The notes below the pieces were generated by a model. It had not been told where the DNA came from, searched no databases, and saw nothing but the letters and a program-made list of their open reading frames with translations. Of a stretch of DNA of 64,000 nt, positions 51,157 through 64,000 are shown piece after piece. Each line of letters begins with the position of its first letter. Positions within the stretch are counted from its first letter, which is position 1. The position numbers and the translations under genes were made by a program. The stretch is from Todiramphus chloris collaris (lineage: Eukaryota; Chordata; Aves; Coraciiformes; Alcedinidae): assembly GCA_025345505.1 (NCBI GenBank), contig JANVCC010000040.1:10570023-10634022 (forward strand), given 5' to 3'.

Positions 51157-54100
51157 CTACACCAGCCAGTACAAAAAAACAACAGGAAGAGCAAAGCAGA
51201 CAGTGATATCTTGCTCCTGAAATCCTCGAGCTTTCCTAGCACCTGAGTGCGGGTGAACACGTTACTTGGGGACAGGCAAAAGGACATGGCAAGCAAAAAC
51301 TTCTCATGGCTGTTTAACTGCAAAGATCAGATCAAAAGCAACTACCAGGATTAATTCAGACTCCCCTGGAAGATGTACTACATCCTGCTTTGCTACTTTC
51401 AGAGTGCTGGGTTCATAGCTGATGCTACAAGAACAGATAAACAAATACATTAGTGCAAATGCAAAAAAAAAAGCCCTGTCAGTCCTGTGCAAGAATAGGC
51501 TTTCTGCTAGATGTGGGTAGGCCTAAACTCATCTGAAATCAGATAAAACTTTGGGTCAAGAAGAAATAACTCTGATTTAAGACAAACCAGTATTTTGTAT
51601 TACAAACAGGAGAGAACAGTTTTGCGCACAGCATATTATCTCCCACTGCTCTCAGCATGACAATAGAAATGACAGGGATCTGCATCCTTGTTGGTAGCCT
51701 GAGGAATGCCAAAGGGATTAGACAAGGCACTATGAAGGACCCCAGGTAGGAGGGCTGTGGCAACTGCAAAGTCTCCCTCGGACAGAGTTATTACTTCAGA
51801 ACTGCCTGAACAGCAAACCCGTGTCATCATCTGGGGGCTTTGTCCCTACCAGTCTCACTCAGATGGGTCTCCTCCGGCTACTGTGCCTGGTCTGCTAAAG
51901 ATGGGAGCTGCCAGTATCACATTTGGGTTGCAACCTATTTTTGTCTTGTGAGCATTAACTAAACTTTAAAGAAAATAATAGTGGTGAAAAGGCATGAAGT
52001 TTTGTGTGACCTGAAAGAACAGAGCAAAGTTAATTGATCCTTTACGGACTCTGCTCTCAGTACCTAAAAGCGATTTTGATGGCTTTTGAAAAGATAGTAT
52101 TTCAGCAAGCTGTACAGATAGATAAATGTTATCATAAGCCTTATCACCAAAGGCCAAAGAAACCCTGGAATGGCACTGCCTCAGAAAATAGGTTGTGAAA
52201 ATCAGTTTTAGGAAATAGGACTGTTTTCAGCTCCTACTTCCTGTGATTTCCAGGGCAGCAGGATCCGACCCACAAGACTTGACAAGTTTTGCTAGTCTGA
52301 ATAAAGAACCAAAGTACCAACGGCCATTTGGAATAGAAAGTGCTGGGCTCTGCAGAACTATTTCTATATAGCATCTGGCTCTCTTTGAGAAGTTTAACAT
52401 TAAGTCTGCAGCTGGACAATATTTCAGTTTATTGCTCTGTGCAAAGCCTTACTGAAGCTCTTTGGAAAAGGCAACTATTAATTAGTCTTAATGAGGATAC
52501 AATTTGCTTTCAGCAGGCTCGCTTTATTGAAAATAGCAGAAACAATTGAGCTGAACAAAAACTCAGGCTGCAATTAGACACTGAATGTCCACTGGCCCTA
52601 GAGCAACATACACAGCTGACAGCTAAGGACAAATTAATCTTTATCTCCCACACTAAACTGGGAGTGTAACATCGAGCACGGAAGAGGCATGGTATGTATC
52701 CTAGCAGGTCTGAACTTCTCAACCGAAAGTTGATAGGGAAAAACCCCTCAGAGAAATTTTCATTCCTTGACAACTCTTTATTAGGAGCCAAAATGCATAG
52801 GGAAACTGCAGCAGCAGATCTGGAAGGGAATCGGGAGACTTTTACCTCTTGGACATCCTCTGACACTCTGAGAAGTGAAAAGCATTTCTATCTAAATGCT
52901 GGACTCCGAGCTGTGTGAGGAGGGGTATCGGACTAGCTGAACCACTGTTACACACACTAACACAAATTCCAGGACTAAGTCTACTACACGAGAGGAGCAG
53001 GAAAGTGGCAGAGGGTTTAGGTTGCTAGTGATGAAAAGTAAACCAAAAAGGTCCCACAGAATATTTGGTCTTTGTAATAACAATAAAGAGTCAATGTTTT
53101 TCAGCTGTCTGGTGTCCAGGCCTATATTCAGATACTGTTCCCCTTTCCTTGCCACTACAGAAAGTGACATCAAACTAGATCTGCCTGTGGGGAGCAGCAA
53201 TAAAGGTGATGCCCAGCAGTGTGCAATTTACTTGACACTCCATCTTCCGGGGACTTAAACAGAAGAACTACTATTACTTCTCCCCTCAACATGTTCTTCT
53301 GAGCTCACATTTAAACCCTCTTAACATTTTGCCACTTCCCTTTTTGCTCCATCCTTTCAGTCTCCCACTCTCTGCACTGTTTTCTCTTAAATATCTGTCT
53401 GCCTGCATTCATTTCATGCATTTTGATGTGTGCTGGAGCACACACACGTTTGTATGCAAAAAACCAAGAGCGGAGAATAAAAGCTGAAACTAAACCTAGA
53501 AACAAGACCCTCTCTGACATCCTTGAAATGTTAATGATGGGTGAAGATATAGGTGAGAAGAGGGGAAGACAAGGACAGAGAAAGGAATATGTGACAGCTC
53601 TGAGAGGTGAGCAGAACAGGACAGGACATAACTGCTGAACTGGGCCTCTTCCTTACTCTCTCTTCTTGTTCAACAGCCTGTAGTGTTTTGGCAACAGTTC
53701 TAGGATCTGTTTTACTTCCAAGGAATCAGCTAGTTAGTACCCCACATATATACACTACCATTTGTAATGCTCACCTGTAAACTGTTCCTGTTTCAAGTTA
53801 TCCAATGTGATTTTAGAAGAACATTTAATTCATTAGAGATGGCTTTAAAATGTCATTTTACTTTTCCTATCCTTGTAGTAATTTTCCTTCCCTCACTTAA
53901 GTAGTTCAAAACATAGAAACAGATGATCCTTTGTTCAAACCACTGTGTTTTTCATCCTAGGATGCCTTAAACTGTGATTGAGTTTTGAAACAAACCTTTG
54001 AAACATACAGTTACCTCAGAATTCTTATCCCCTGGAGTACCTCAGAAACATGCCTGTACACTGATCTGCCTTAGTTTCTTTGGCCTCTGTACATTCTTTC

Positions 54101-57100
54101 TACCCCCAGCTGATCTTGGTTATATCTGGAAAAGCAGCAGAAGAGAAATCAACAGAGAAAAGCTTGGCAGGTGTCAGCAAGGCTATAATCTGATACTATG
54201 GAGTTGTACTGGAAACCCTAAAAAAACCAATACATTGAAAATGTGATTCCAGCCTTTTCCATACAGGCTTTTTCTCCATAATGTTTATTTTGCTCCACAG
54301 AATGTTATTTCCTATACCTCCAGATGTTAATCCATCAAACTAATATGAAAAAGGCTTTTTCAGGATCTCTTGATCTTAGATCATGACCACACTGAGTTGA
54401 ACACAACAGAAATTTATATTTTTGTTCAAGAGCTTTAATACAGTGAGAACTATTCTAACTCTAATTTGCTGAACCATGGTTATTTTTAATACCTTGTATG
54501 CTTGAGGAATACTTGAAGAACCATAGTCAATTTAATTTCTACACAAAATCAATATTGAGATTAAGATACTGTACCCAAGTGACCTTAAGCAATCAAAAAA
54601 ATTGACCCACAAAGAGAAAAAAATTAAAGATTTATCAAAGATAAAAAGTTGTAAAGACAGCTGTACATGCCCACTTCAGTGAATAAATGTTACACGTCTG
54701 AAAACAAGCCATACTGAAGAACATTCAAGTGTAAATTTCCTTCATAAATGTGAACCAACCTTTTCCCGTACTCTTTTTTATTCCTAAATAGCTGAAGCAT
54801 GTAGGTATCAAAAGCTGGCCTCTCGAAGTTTGGTTACAGGGGTACCCTTGAGCCAGCCCAGCCCACCAAAACCCAGCCTCCCCTCCATATGATAACTTAC
54901 TTCTTGTCTTCTCTTAATCTAGAGATCAGAGAAGCCAGGCAAAGAATCCTGTAGTTGACCAATTTGACTGGAAATTAACCCTGCAATAAAACAAGTAACT
55001 GGAAAGCTGCCTGCTTTGCACTCTCCAGCACAGAGGAATGTCAGGAAAACACTACTGTTCTTTCCTCAGAGGGGAATGGTGTCCACTGTGCTTTCACTGC
55101 TTACATAGTTTGCATCAGCTTGCAGGACTGGCTGAAGAATGAACTTCGAAGGAGACGGATTGGGATACAGAGCTCCCAACTGATGAAGGGCCACTGGGTC
55201 CTACCCAGGTTAAACAAATACTACAAATGAAGAAGATTCCTACTTTTGAGCACAAAATAGGAATGTTGTAAGGCCGAATCTTGTACTTATCCTAAATTAT
55301 TAATGAAAATTCTTTCCAGTTTTCTGCAATTCATACATAAAACTTTAAATTAGGGTTATCTGCATAGTTTCCTACCATGTCTTTCTCCAAAAGTTGAGTT
55401 CAAATAAGTGCAGAACAAAAAACGAGTGTATTTAATCTGTGAACCCTACGTTCCGAACAGCTTTGCCACTGTTCTTTTACATCCTTCATGGTATAACATC
55501 AGTGACGTGAAAAGTCCTGCCCATTTACAAGTTTTGAAAACCCGACAGTCTCTAACAAAAAGTACTAGTGCATGAAATTAAACTACGTCTAAAATTGCTC
55601 TGCCTGAAATATTTGATCATGAGTTATTTTATTTGTGACAATGCAGTTTCTTCACATTTACAGGAAAATAATCACTGGCCCAAGAACAAAAGGCATGAAA
55701 ACCAATGGAGTAAGATTACCAGCATTTTCATACACCCAGAATGAAATCCTGCTTTCAAATGCTTTCCAAAATGATTTCTGCATAGCGTAGCTACAATTTC
55801 TCCAATGGCATCTCCAACTGATCTAACAGAATATGAACCATTTGCAAATTTTGGACCCAGTGTTCAGCTGCGATCAATCACAGTTTGTCCCAGTGACTTC
55901 ACTACACCTGTTTAAATCAGCATGGTCCAGTTTATCTTTCTGAACTCCAAAGTGCAGTGACATTTCAAACTGAACTTTTTAATAACTAGTGTGAATCTAA
56001 GATGTGTCTAGATTGTAAAGTTATTCTACTACACTTCTGCCTTAACCTGTTGAATGACGGATTAGCTGATACAATTTAAAAGAAAAAAGAAGTCTGAAAA
56101 GAAAACAGGTAAGAATTTATAGTGGCCAAGAATTTTAGGGGACTAGAGTCAAATAGCTTGGTACCCAGTCTCAAATACAGCAACACAGTATTTTTCCCTC
56201 TTTCTTCCTCTCCCCAGAGAGCTGCCTTCTGATTATGAAAGTATCATTAATGTTCTTTTGTAGCAGTTTCTAGCTAGCAAGAAGCATGAAAGCATTTGAT
56301 TACAATACTTACAAGGTCAAAAACCTCAACACAAGATTTTATTCCTCCTCTCTGATCACAGGCAGACTAAGCTCCTTCAATCCTGTGAAAACCAGAGCTT
56401 TGGGGGAAAGGCAGGAGTGCAGTGCTAGATGTTGCAAGGAACTCAGCAGCCTGACAATACCCAGCCCCGGAGCTTAGACATCTCTGAGCCGAGAAGGAGA
56501 CAAGGAGTCATTTCATGGCTGCAAATGAGTGCACTGCTTTTAACATATTATAATCCTTCCTCAGATCTGGCACTAATTAAGACCTTGCTGGGGGATATCT
56601 GGTTTCATGGGGCATTTACAGGCCAAGTACTGAAGGCAGTTACCAGGGCTGCTACATGATTAACAAAGTAGGGCTGGCAGGTGAGATGACAGCCAGCCAG
56701 CACTGTTCGGTGAGCCCAAGCCCAGTGCTTTCCCCTGGCATCAAAGAGATCTGTTCTTTTACTAACTTAAACCTAAAGGATGATTTGCTGGCCTCTTGTC
56801 ACACGGCCTCTCGGCAACTGAAGCAACTTTTACACCGTTTTAGGCTCCATGCTGACAGTGAGGGGACTGGTGGAGGAAGGCAGGACCTCAGTAAAAGCTG
56901 TGCCATTTCCTCAAGGACTTTGGGCTCACTGAAGCCCATGTAACCGCACCTCTTCCACTAATCACACTAGCTGGTACATGTAGATTACTATTTTTGCTAC
57001 AAACAAATACAGTTATATAGGACAACACAAACCTAATTAATAAAAACAGGCTAGAAATCTTAACAATGAAATTAAATACACTGAAGTGATCCCCTCTTGA

Positions 57101-58302
57101 TGTGTCTGCTCTGAGGCACTGATCAGCTTGCTTTTCATACAGGTATACTGCTGCATGCAAAGGCACGGGGTTTTAATGACATTTTAAAAGAAAAATATTT
57201 GAAATGCAGAGCAAAGTTGATCTTTACATGCCTTAGATAGGAGCAGACAGAGCAACGATAACAACTGCAAACAATGTCTTACAACACTGAATTAAAATAG
57301 TGTCTGAGCAATAAAAAACCAAAAACCCCACACATCAGCAGCTGTCCATTTCAAATACCATTTGAGATTTACTGCTTTAAGTTAGTGCTCACAGTTGTAA
57401 CACACACGAAAGCCAAGTTTCTCAAAAGTACAAGAGCATGTGGAAGATTTTTACTGCCTGCACTGGCTGGTGAGAAGAGAGTCACATCTCAGTGGGCAGA
57501 TACATCCCCATAAAGCAAACCCAAAGCTATTTACAACATCCTCCAGATCTTCTATGCATAATTCTCAACACATACAAACTTTGCACCCTCAGTTATATTT
57601 ACTCTTCAGCAGCTGCCTGGCTTAACATCAAGTAAGAAGTCAATTTACAGAATTAAAAGCAAAATTTCAACAGAAGCTTTGAGTCCAGGCAACGTATGCC
57701 CAGGATGGGCAAAACCACAATAATCTGAGAACACAGATGCTTCCGTTTTAAAATGTGTTGCATGGTTATTTGCCCTTTCTCGCATCCAAGCATCAATATT
57801 TACTAGTTTCTTAAAATTTCTGTCAGTCTGCACTTAGCATGGCTTTCAGTTGCTGCGTGCAGTACGATACCATCATGGGAAGAGTTTGCCTGAAGTGCTT
57901 GAAGACAAGTAATTGAGCTCAATGCCATACAAACATTGTCAGTCAAAATTACACTTCTACTCACCCATTCAATTTTCATTCCAAGTATCTTTTATTCAGT
58001 TGACCACCACTTATTCTGGGCATATTTAAGCACATAAAATATTTGAACAGAGAGATTTAAACTAATTTTGCCTATACATTACTACCATATGACTGTAATA
58101 TTAAAACAGAGATGCTGTTTTAAAAGCAGCTGAAACAGACAACGGTACACACTAATAAGCTTTAAATGAAGTTATAATTGAATATTTATGAGACTTGCTG
58201 CTCATCAGTTATGTACAGCAGAGCTTCAGAGCAACATGCCTTAATGGAGATTTGTCCTCACAAGCTGCCAACGTGCCTTCAGCGCAGGAGTCAGCACGTA
58301 GA

Positions 58303-58362
58303 CAAAAAAAAAAAAAAGACATGAAAAACAAAATAAAAACACACACAAAAAAAAAAAAAAAA
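58303..58362. repeat. A-rich low-complexity tract
   Basis: Two A-runs of about 14 and 18 bases flank an A/C-rich middle (AAATAAAAACACACAC). An AATAAA hexamer occurs inside, but in such a composition it carries no weight as a polyadenylation signal. Confidence 0.93.
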
Positions 58363-58755
58363 TTCACTCACTGCTGATTCTTTTCCTCAGTGTGAGGCTA
58401 ATCATCAAAATACAAGCTCAAAGCTTGAGTAAATTTTTACCTTCAAAGGCTGGTTTTAGAACCAGAGGTAGGCTTTTGATTTTAGATTTGGCTTCCTATT
58501 TCCTTGCCCCAGTATAAAATGCAATTTGTAAATATTAAAAATTCATACAGAAAAAGTAATCACTATAAAAATTGTATTAAGCATGAAAGCATTATAATTC
58601 AAGACATTAGTCACTCAGATGGTACATCTTTTTCCCCTTTTCAGTGCTTTTAAATAGGCAAAGAACCCTAAGCAGAAGAGGGAAAACAGGTCAATTGGCT
58701 GAAATTAAACACATTGAAAAAAATTCCTTCATTCTGAAGCCCTATCCATTCCTTT

Positions 58756-58820
58756 CTATAAGGAAAGGCTGAGAGCCCTGGGGCTCTCACCCTAGAGGAG
58801 AGAGGACTGAGAGGGGATTC
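58756..58820 (+). mobile_element. CR1 LINE fragment (ORF2 part, short)
   Basis: The stretch CTATAAGGAAAGGCTGAGAG, then CTGGGG, then AGAGGACTGAGAGGGGATTC follows the CR1 segment that encodes the E(E/K)RLREL...LEKRRLRGD region. In place of the usual TTCAGCCTGGAGA the copy reads CTCACCCTAGAGG, so it is diverged. Neither end extends recognisably. It is 4.5 kb from the next CR1 fragment and comes from a separate insertion unless a large later insertion split one element. Confidence 0.72.
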
Positions 58821-61800
58821 TTCTTTCATTCTTTTAGGACTTTTGAAGGTAGCTGTATACTAAGTTCATGGGTTTTGTTATTTCATAACTTCCATTTTTA
58901 ATAACAGTACAGACTTTAATATTGGTTAAGTTGGTTTTTCAGTGCATAGATAATTTGAAATTGATCCTGCTAAAAGTACTTGAATAAGACAATAAATCTC
59001 CATCAAACACACTTGGATGTCTATGTGCATACTGGAATGCTAATATTGGAAAAAGTAATAAATAAAATATTTTTTTGCTATCTTTGAGAAGGACTGTCCT
59101 TGCTTGAAGGAGTCTTGGAAAGCTCTCAAGAAAGCTTGTCTCAATATTATCCCTTCTGAGTGCATGTGGCAGAGGCTCTCATCCTTCACTGATTCTACTT
59201 ACGGAGATACTAAAAAACCAGCACTGCCACATTAGCCATGATTTTTTTACTGACTAAAAAGCCCTGCAACTCCACCAAGCTAAACCATTTGGGCCCAGGG
59301 CTTCACTGAGGCAGCTGCACTCTTGATTAGACAGCAAAGCAAACTCTAGGTAGGACAGTTTTGGGGCTTTTGCAGCTGCTGTACCATGCAGCATACCACA
59401 GCTTGAGCCAGCAGCACCACACATGGCCATTTCAGTTCCGCAAGCATTTTAACGGCCAACCCAACGCAAGAAACAAAGGGCAGATCAAGCAAAATCTACT
59501 GTTGTTCACAGCATACTGCCTCTTGGATATAGTGGGACGCTGTAGATCACGTTACAATCATTAAGTATTACTGGTTCGTTGCTTACATGACATGGGAACA
59601 ATTGGGTTCAACTCTGAAACAAAAAAGTGATGGAGTCAACACCGTGCAGCAAAACTGTTCTTCAAGAGCATGGGTCACCACATGTACGAACCCACTGCTC
59701 CCCCTCTCCTCCTCTGTGCAACTGGACTCCTTCCTTTCCTGCTTCAACTCCCCTATCCCTACTGATACTTCATAACTATGCTTGCTTTCTAACAACTCAT
59801 TTGATGATTTCTCTTTCCATTTGCTTTAAAGTGACAGCAGAAGAAAACGAGGCGTGTTTTCACAGTCATACACTTCACGGCAAAAAGATCTATTTCTGGT
59901 CCTTTTGATCCTCAATAAATAAACTATTCTTAGAAATCAAGTGCCAATGTAATTCAACAGACTAATTTTAGAAATTCTGGCTATTCTCTTGAGAAATCTT
60001 TCTCAAGTAACAGATGGTTAAAAGAACAGCAATTAAGAATGCATGAACCAAATCAACCTTACTAACAAGCAAACCCAAAAATATTACTTGAAACAAGTGG
60101 CTTCTACAAGAAAGCAATACCTGCACAATTCAGAGGCTAACCTAGTTTCAAATTTTAAAAGCTATACATTTTGCAAGTTCAGGAGACCACAGCACCATGA
60201 TTTACCTTCAAGAAACTGCAGAGGTTTCTCTGTGTGTGATGAGGTTTGTTTCAAATACTTTCCTTGTCAGGGAGTCTGTATGAAGGTCCCCGAGGTTTGA
60301 GTTTCTGCAACTTATTTGTCCTAAAATAACCTGGTGTTTTCACAGTATAATGTCACAAATTATACTGAATGAAAATCATCACATAAGAGTCCAGACTGTG
60401 GGGATTAACGAAATAACACTTTCATGTAAGCGTTACATGGAGCAGCATCCTTAGACAGGCTCAGTCTCAAAATAACGTGACAAAAGTACATCCCCTGCAG
60501 GAAATGTGAGTAGTGTAAAGTGGAAAACAAGGACAAAACAGAATGAACTCATGTGAGCTCTACTGAGCACAGCAGATGTTTACACATGGAAGACTGATTT
60601 TACGTCACTGGTACCCATTAGCACTGTGCTCTTCGAGGAGGATGTGATACAGGAAAAAAGTTCTAAGAAGTTATAACAGGACCCAATCTCTGCAAACTCC
60701 ATTTTGCACTTATGGACTGAAAGTCTTCATAAGTATAATAATTTAACTTGCAAAATCTCCCTTTTCCTTACAGTCTCAAGTGAGCAATGGCAGGTTAAAC
60801 AAAGTGTAGGCGCCTCTCTACTACATTTCAGTAAAAACGTACCCACAGAGACTTGTGGGCAGTGTGCTGTGGCCCGCCTTGCTCCACTCCACACTGTCTG
60901 GGACAAGTTTTGGGACTAAAAGAGACTACAAACGAAGAATTTAATACTGTTTTATAAAAGTTTCTGGGGATTTTTGCCAGCTCTCACAACCTCATGGCTT
61001 TACATCCTCAGCACAAAAAGTAACAGCCATCAACCCTTCCTGTTCATTGAAATCGCACTCCTACAACAATTAGACCATCTTTCCTCTCTCTCAATCAAGG
61101 AATTTACTACAGGAAAGCAGGGAGCTATGCAGAACTACACTGTACCTTATATAGCTGCAGCCAAGCTAATCCATCTTCTTGTATGCTCTTTTCAGTAATC
61201 TTTATGCAATACATTTTCAAAGATTAAAAAATCCTTTTAAAAAAGGATGAAAACACTGTGGACTCTGATCTTCTCTACTGCTAGCTGCCCCAGCAAGGAC
61301 CTAGAATCATTTACCTCTCATTAATCATCTCTTTCATCACAGGACCAGCACTGCTAATCCCCAACATGAAGGCAATCACCTGAGTTATATGAGCCAGACA
61401 GGTTTAAGATCCCATAACTAAGTCAAGTGACAGTAATTTATAATCCTTGTGGCATTTAACCATGGTTTCATTTAGCAGCTCATCACTGGTCCAGGTAATA
61501 ATGGTGAAGGAGTATTTCTGATTATTCTTTTTCATAGTTGAATCCATTCTTGAAGGACAAAACATGTCTGTGTCACGTACATATACTCATCTGAAGTCTC
61601 AGCTGTGTTCAGAGAGACACCGTACTTACCAAAATACACAAGGCTCTGTGCTACTCTAGATACAGAACAGCAGATACAAGCAGATATACTAATCTTCCTA
61701 TACTACCTGCCAGTCCCTGCATATTATCCTCATCCTACCTTAGGTTCTAAGACAGTAAGGCTTTGCCTTTCTTAGTAATTCATAAAAATCCTGTCAGCAT

Positions 61801-63301
61801 CCCTGAATGATCTCGATATTGTGATTCCATGCTCCATCCCCATGAAAGCTGTCAGTTGGTTCAGTAAAATTCATCCTGCAAGTCAAGAACACACTTACAA
61901 ACCCGGAGGAACTCAAACCCTAAGGCTGCAATTTTCTCAGGGAAATGTTAAGCCTGTAAGGGAGAGCAAGAGTGCAAGAGAGCACACACAGGTGAGCAGG
62001 GGGAGACAGTGGTATTTTGCTACTGGCACATTTGGGGGAAAAAAAAAAACCCAAAAACCAACAACAACAACAAAAAAATCAAACCCAACACTTCAGAGTA
62101 CTTCCAGAAGTCAGATCTCTGTTTGAAATAGGTTTTGGAAGGGTATTCCCCATATTCAGCTTTACTATTTTCTCAAAAGGAAGCAGATTTTTAAAGCAAA
62201 CAGTGCCTAAGTTTAAACATTAGTTATGACCAGCCATCTACAGCAGACCAGTTCAATTTAATGTAAGCAAAGATGAGATGCCCAGTTTACCCACAAGTAA
62301 TCCTCAAAATGGGGCTAACAGTAGTTGTCCATAGCTATGTGTGTCCTGCCGTTACATAGACCATATTTTAACAGAAAGACTTTCCTCCAAGGCACATAGC
62401 AGGCAGTTTGTCTTGCAGTCGAAATGGTTAAAGAGAGAAGCAAAATTTTAAAGCTTACACATATCAAAACAATTCCTGAATCCACACTGTTCTTCACTCT
62501 AAAGAAATCTGAGACCAAACACATCCCATAAAGTTCATCTCTACAGCACAGCAGAGAAGGATGAGGGATGTGTGCTAAGCAGCTCTGAAGCAGATGGAGT
62601 GATGGATGACAAAGAAGTTTTAAAGTATTTCAGCTTCTTATCTATCTCTTTGCAGTATACTGGGTAATAAAAAAAAAGCACACCCATTTCCAACAGCTAT
62701 TCACAGGCTTAGAGATAAGCAAAGCTCAGCCTGAACACGTACTTATGGAAACATCAGCTTTCAGCAGTGTCTTATGACAGATTTTGGTTCCTGTTACTAA
62801 TCTTCCTAGCTGGATACCATCCCCACAGAGTCATGATTACCGAGCTCCACAACCGTCACAGGCATGAAAAAGGAAGCTGAATATTGCTCCTCATTTTATT
62901 TCTGAACTTTCTTATACTCTTATTTCCCTCTTCAAGCAAACTCTTCCCATAATGTCTCTTCTTTCCCGTTTTCCCTCCTCCCTGGGTCTTCTTTCTGTTT
63001 CTCAACAGAACAGATAGTGGCCTTAATGACCTAATAGGAAAATAGTTGCATCTCTGCCGTCCTGATTCCTGTATAGCTACAAGTTGTAACAGTTTGGTTA
63101 GCATGGCATGAATGCAAACATTTAAAAAGGCCAGAAAACTGACTGCTAGTAAAAGAAAAAAGAGACTGTTTTCCCCAGTTCGAAGTCTGGTGACATCAGA
63201 GAGAAGATGTGGGTGGAATACCAACACATGCTTTATTTCATTGTGGAAATGAGCCTTCACAATTCAGGTTAAGAGGCTGCAGACTAAGTCTCTCCATGTT
63301 T
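58821..63301. other. No gene recognised; AT-rich non-coding DNA
   Basis: A perfect palindrome (ATCCTTTT-AA-AAAAGGAT) lies at 61231-61248 and an A/C-rich tract at 62039-62086. At 61941-61991 a fair acceptor (GCAATTTTCTCAG) and a good donor (CAG/gtgagc) bound 17 open codons, GNVKPVRESKSAREHTQ. This was judged too short to list alone. The minus frame at 62856-63260 (134 codons) is basic at its C-terminus and is not recognised. Confidence 0.6.
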
Positions 63302-63562
63302 AGGACAAGAGAAAATGGCCTCAAGTTGTACCAAGGGGAGTTTAGATTGGATATTAAGAATTTCTTTAGTGAAAGAGTTAGCAGGCCTTAGAAGAGATTG
63401 CTTAGGGCAGAGGTGGAGTTCCCATTGCTGGAGGTATTTAAGAGTCATGCAGATGTAGTGCTTAGAGATATGTTTTAATCAAAGACTTTTCAGTGTTAGG
63501 TTAATGATTTGACTTTTCCTTAAAGGTCTTTTCCTATCTAGGCAATTCTGTGTGACCCTGTG
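63302..63562 (+). mobile_element. CR1 LINE 3' end in sense orientation
   Basis: The copy starts in ORF2 with RTRENGLKLYQGEFRLDIKN, matching the CR1 C-terminal region (RTRGNGLKL-type). It then shows a deletion and frameshift where HWNRLP should be, and continues with LLEVFK and a VVLRDM-like segment. The 3' UTR follows as TTAGGTTAATGATTTGACTT, TTAAAGGTCTTTTCC and ATTCTGTGTGACCCTGTG. The last part replaces the usual ATTCTATGATTCT octamers, so the tail is mutated but complete. This is an old, 5'-truncated copy of a different subfamily from the 49-kb element, judging by the ORF2 tail. Confidence 0.88.
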
Positions 63563-64000
63563 TTTAAGCACCTTTGCTCTTAAAGAAAAGAATCATGGCA
63601 CATTTACTTGCAAACTTGTACTGAAGACTGCTGCCAGGCTCAGTAGGTGAAATGCACACCAACACCCTATCTCTGTCCTGCCCTTGGAGGCGTCTCCCCT
63701 TCTACAACAACTTGACTACATGTATTATTTTGTTGAACTGCTATGTTACCCATGCTGGTAGCTCTCGTCTTGTCTACAAAAAACAAGGGGACCAGGAAAT
63801 AACTTCCAAAACTTCTCTAAACCTTTGTAGTGAATGCCAAACCCCAAAATGTATGCTCTCTCTTCTAATCCTATTTCTGGTGTCTTCAGCATCTCGCTTG
63901 GATGCTATTTGAAAGATAAGATATTAAAGAACTGAGGTTGTTTTCCATGTAAGTTACTTTCTAGAGAAGCATCACAAGATTTGGTTTATTTTGGTCTATT
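63563..64000. other. No gene recognised
   Basis: The last 440 bases hold one plus frame (63652-63912, 86 codons, beginning MHTNTLSLSCPWRRLP) that matches nothing known. No repeat or RNA gene was seen. Confidence 0.6.

Larger units (their letters stand above)
49596..58755. other. No gene recognised; AT-rich non-coding DNA
   Basis: A TA repeat plus T-run lies at 50502-50523 and a C-rich tract at 50799-50813. The minus-strand candidate exon is at 51100-51156. From about 53.7 to 56.2 kb I see nothing but AT-rich sequence with frequent stops on both strands. Frames around 56286-56943 on the plus strand overlap each other and match nothing known. The A-rich tract at 58303-58362 closes the segment. 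Confidence 0.6.

Noticed and set aside
1..64000. Bacterial or phage systems, CRISPR arrays, endogenous viral genes
   Set aside because: No regularly spaced repeats, no operon-like gene packing, and no recognisable gag, pol or env-like frames or LTR pairs. The only reverse-transcriptase-related sequence is CR1.

Overview
The window looks like a stretch of bird nuclear genome, non-coding as far as can be read. The best evidence is a set of CR1 LINE fragments (one near 8.85 kb, then 32.4-32.8, 49.2-49.6, 58.8 and 63.3-63.6 kb). They carry the typical avian CR1 ORF2 C-terminus and 3' UTR, and they are the only interspersed repeats I can recognise. Such a low repeat load fits a bird better than a mammal, crocodilian or turtle. 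There are no operons, ribosome binding sites, phage genes, CRISPR arrays or other prokaryotic features, and no viral sequence was recognised.

No protein-coding gene can be named. The open frames are short (223 codons at most), often open on both strands at once, concentrated in locally GC-rich blocks, and match no family I know apart from CR1. A few short segments are bounded by good-looking splice sites and are listed as low-confidence candidate exons. Such pairs are expected by chance in 64 kb.

Layout. 0-8.8 kb: mixed-composition DNA with a GC-rich block at 1.3-1.9 kb and an (AT)8 microsatellite. 8.8-32.3 kb: AT-rich DNA with one CR1 tail, a 25-bp tandem duplication at 21.0 kb, a three-copy 15-bp periodic motif at 26.8 kb and small GC-rich blocks. 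32.4-33.0 kb: an antisense CR1 followed by a long A-rich tract. 40.2-40.4 kb: an ATTA-dense block resembling an enhancer. 42.1-42.6 kb: a CpG-rich island holding a 21-bp minisatellite, the most distinctive object in the window. 49.2-49.6 kb: an antisense CR1 whose ORF2 tail is broken by one in-frame stop and which lacks its 3' end. 58.8 and 63.3 kb: two sense CR1 fragments.

In a hand count of twenty 60-base lines spread over the window, the plus strand has more A than T and more C than G on both halves. In vertebrate introns the non-template strand usually shows the opposite excess (T and G). I therefore infer, tentatively, that the window lies inside a long transcription unit read from the minus strand. 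No previously undescribed system was found. The points most worth checking are the skew, the minisatellite island and the few candidate exons.
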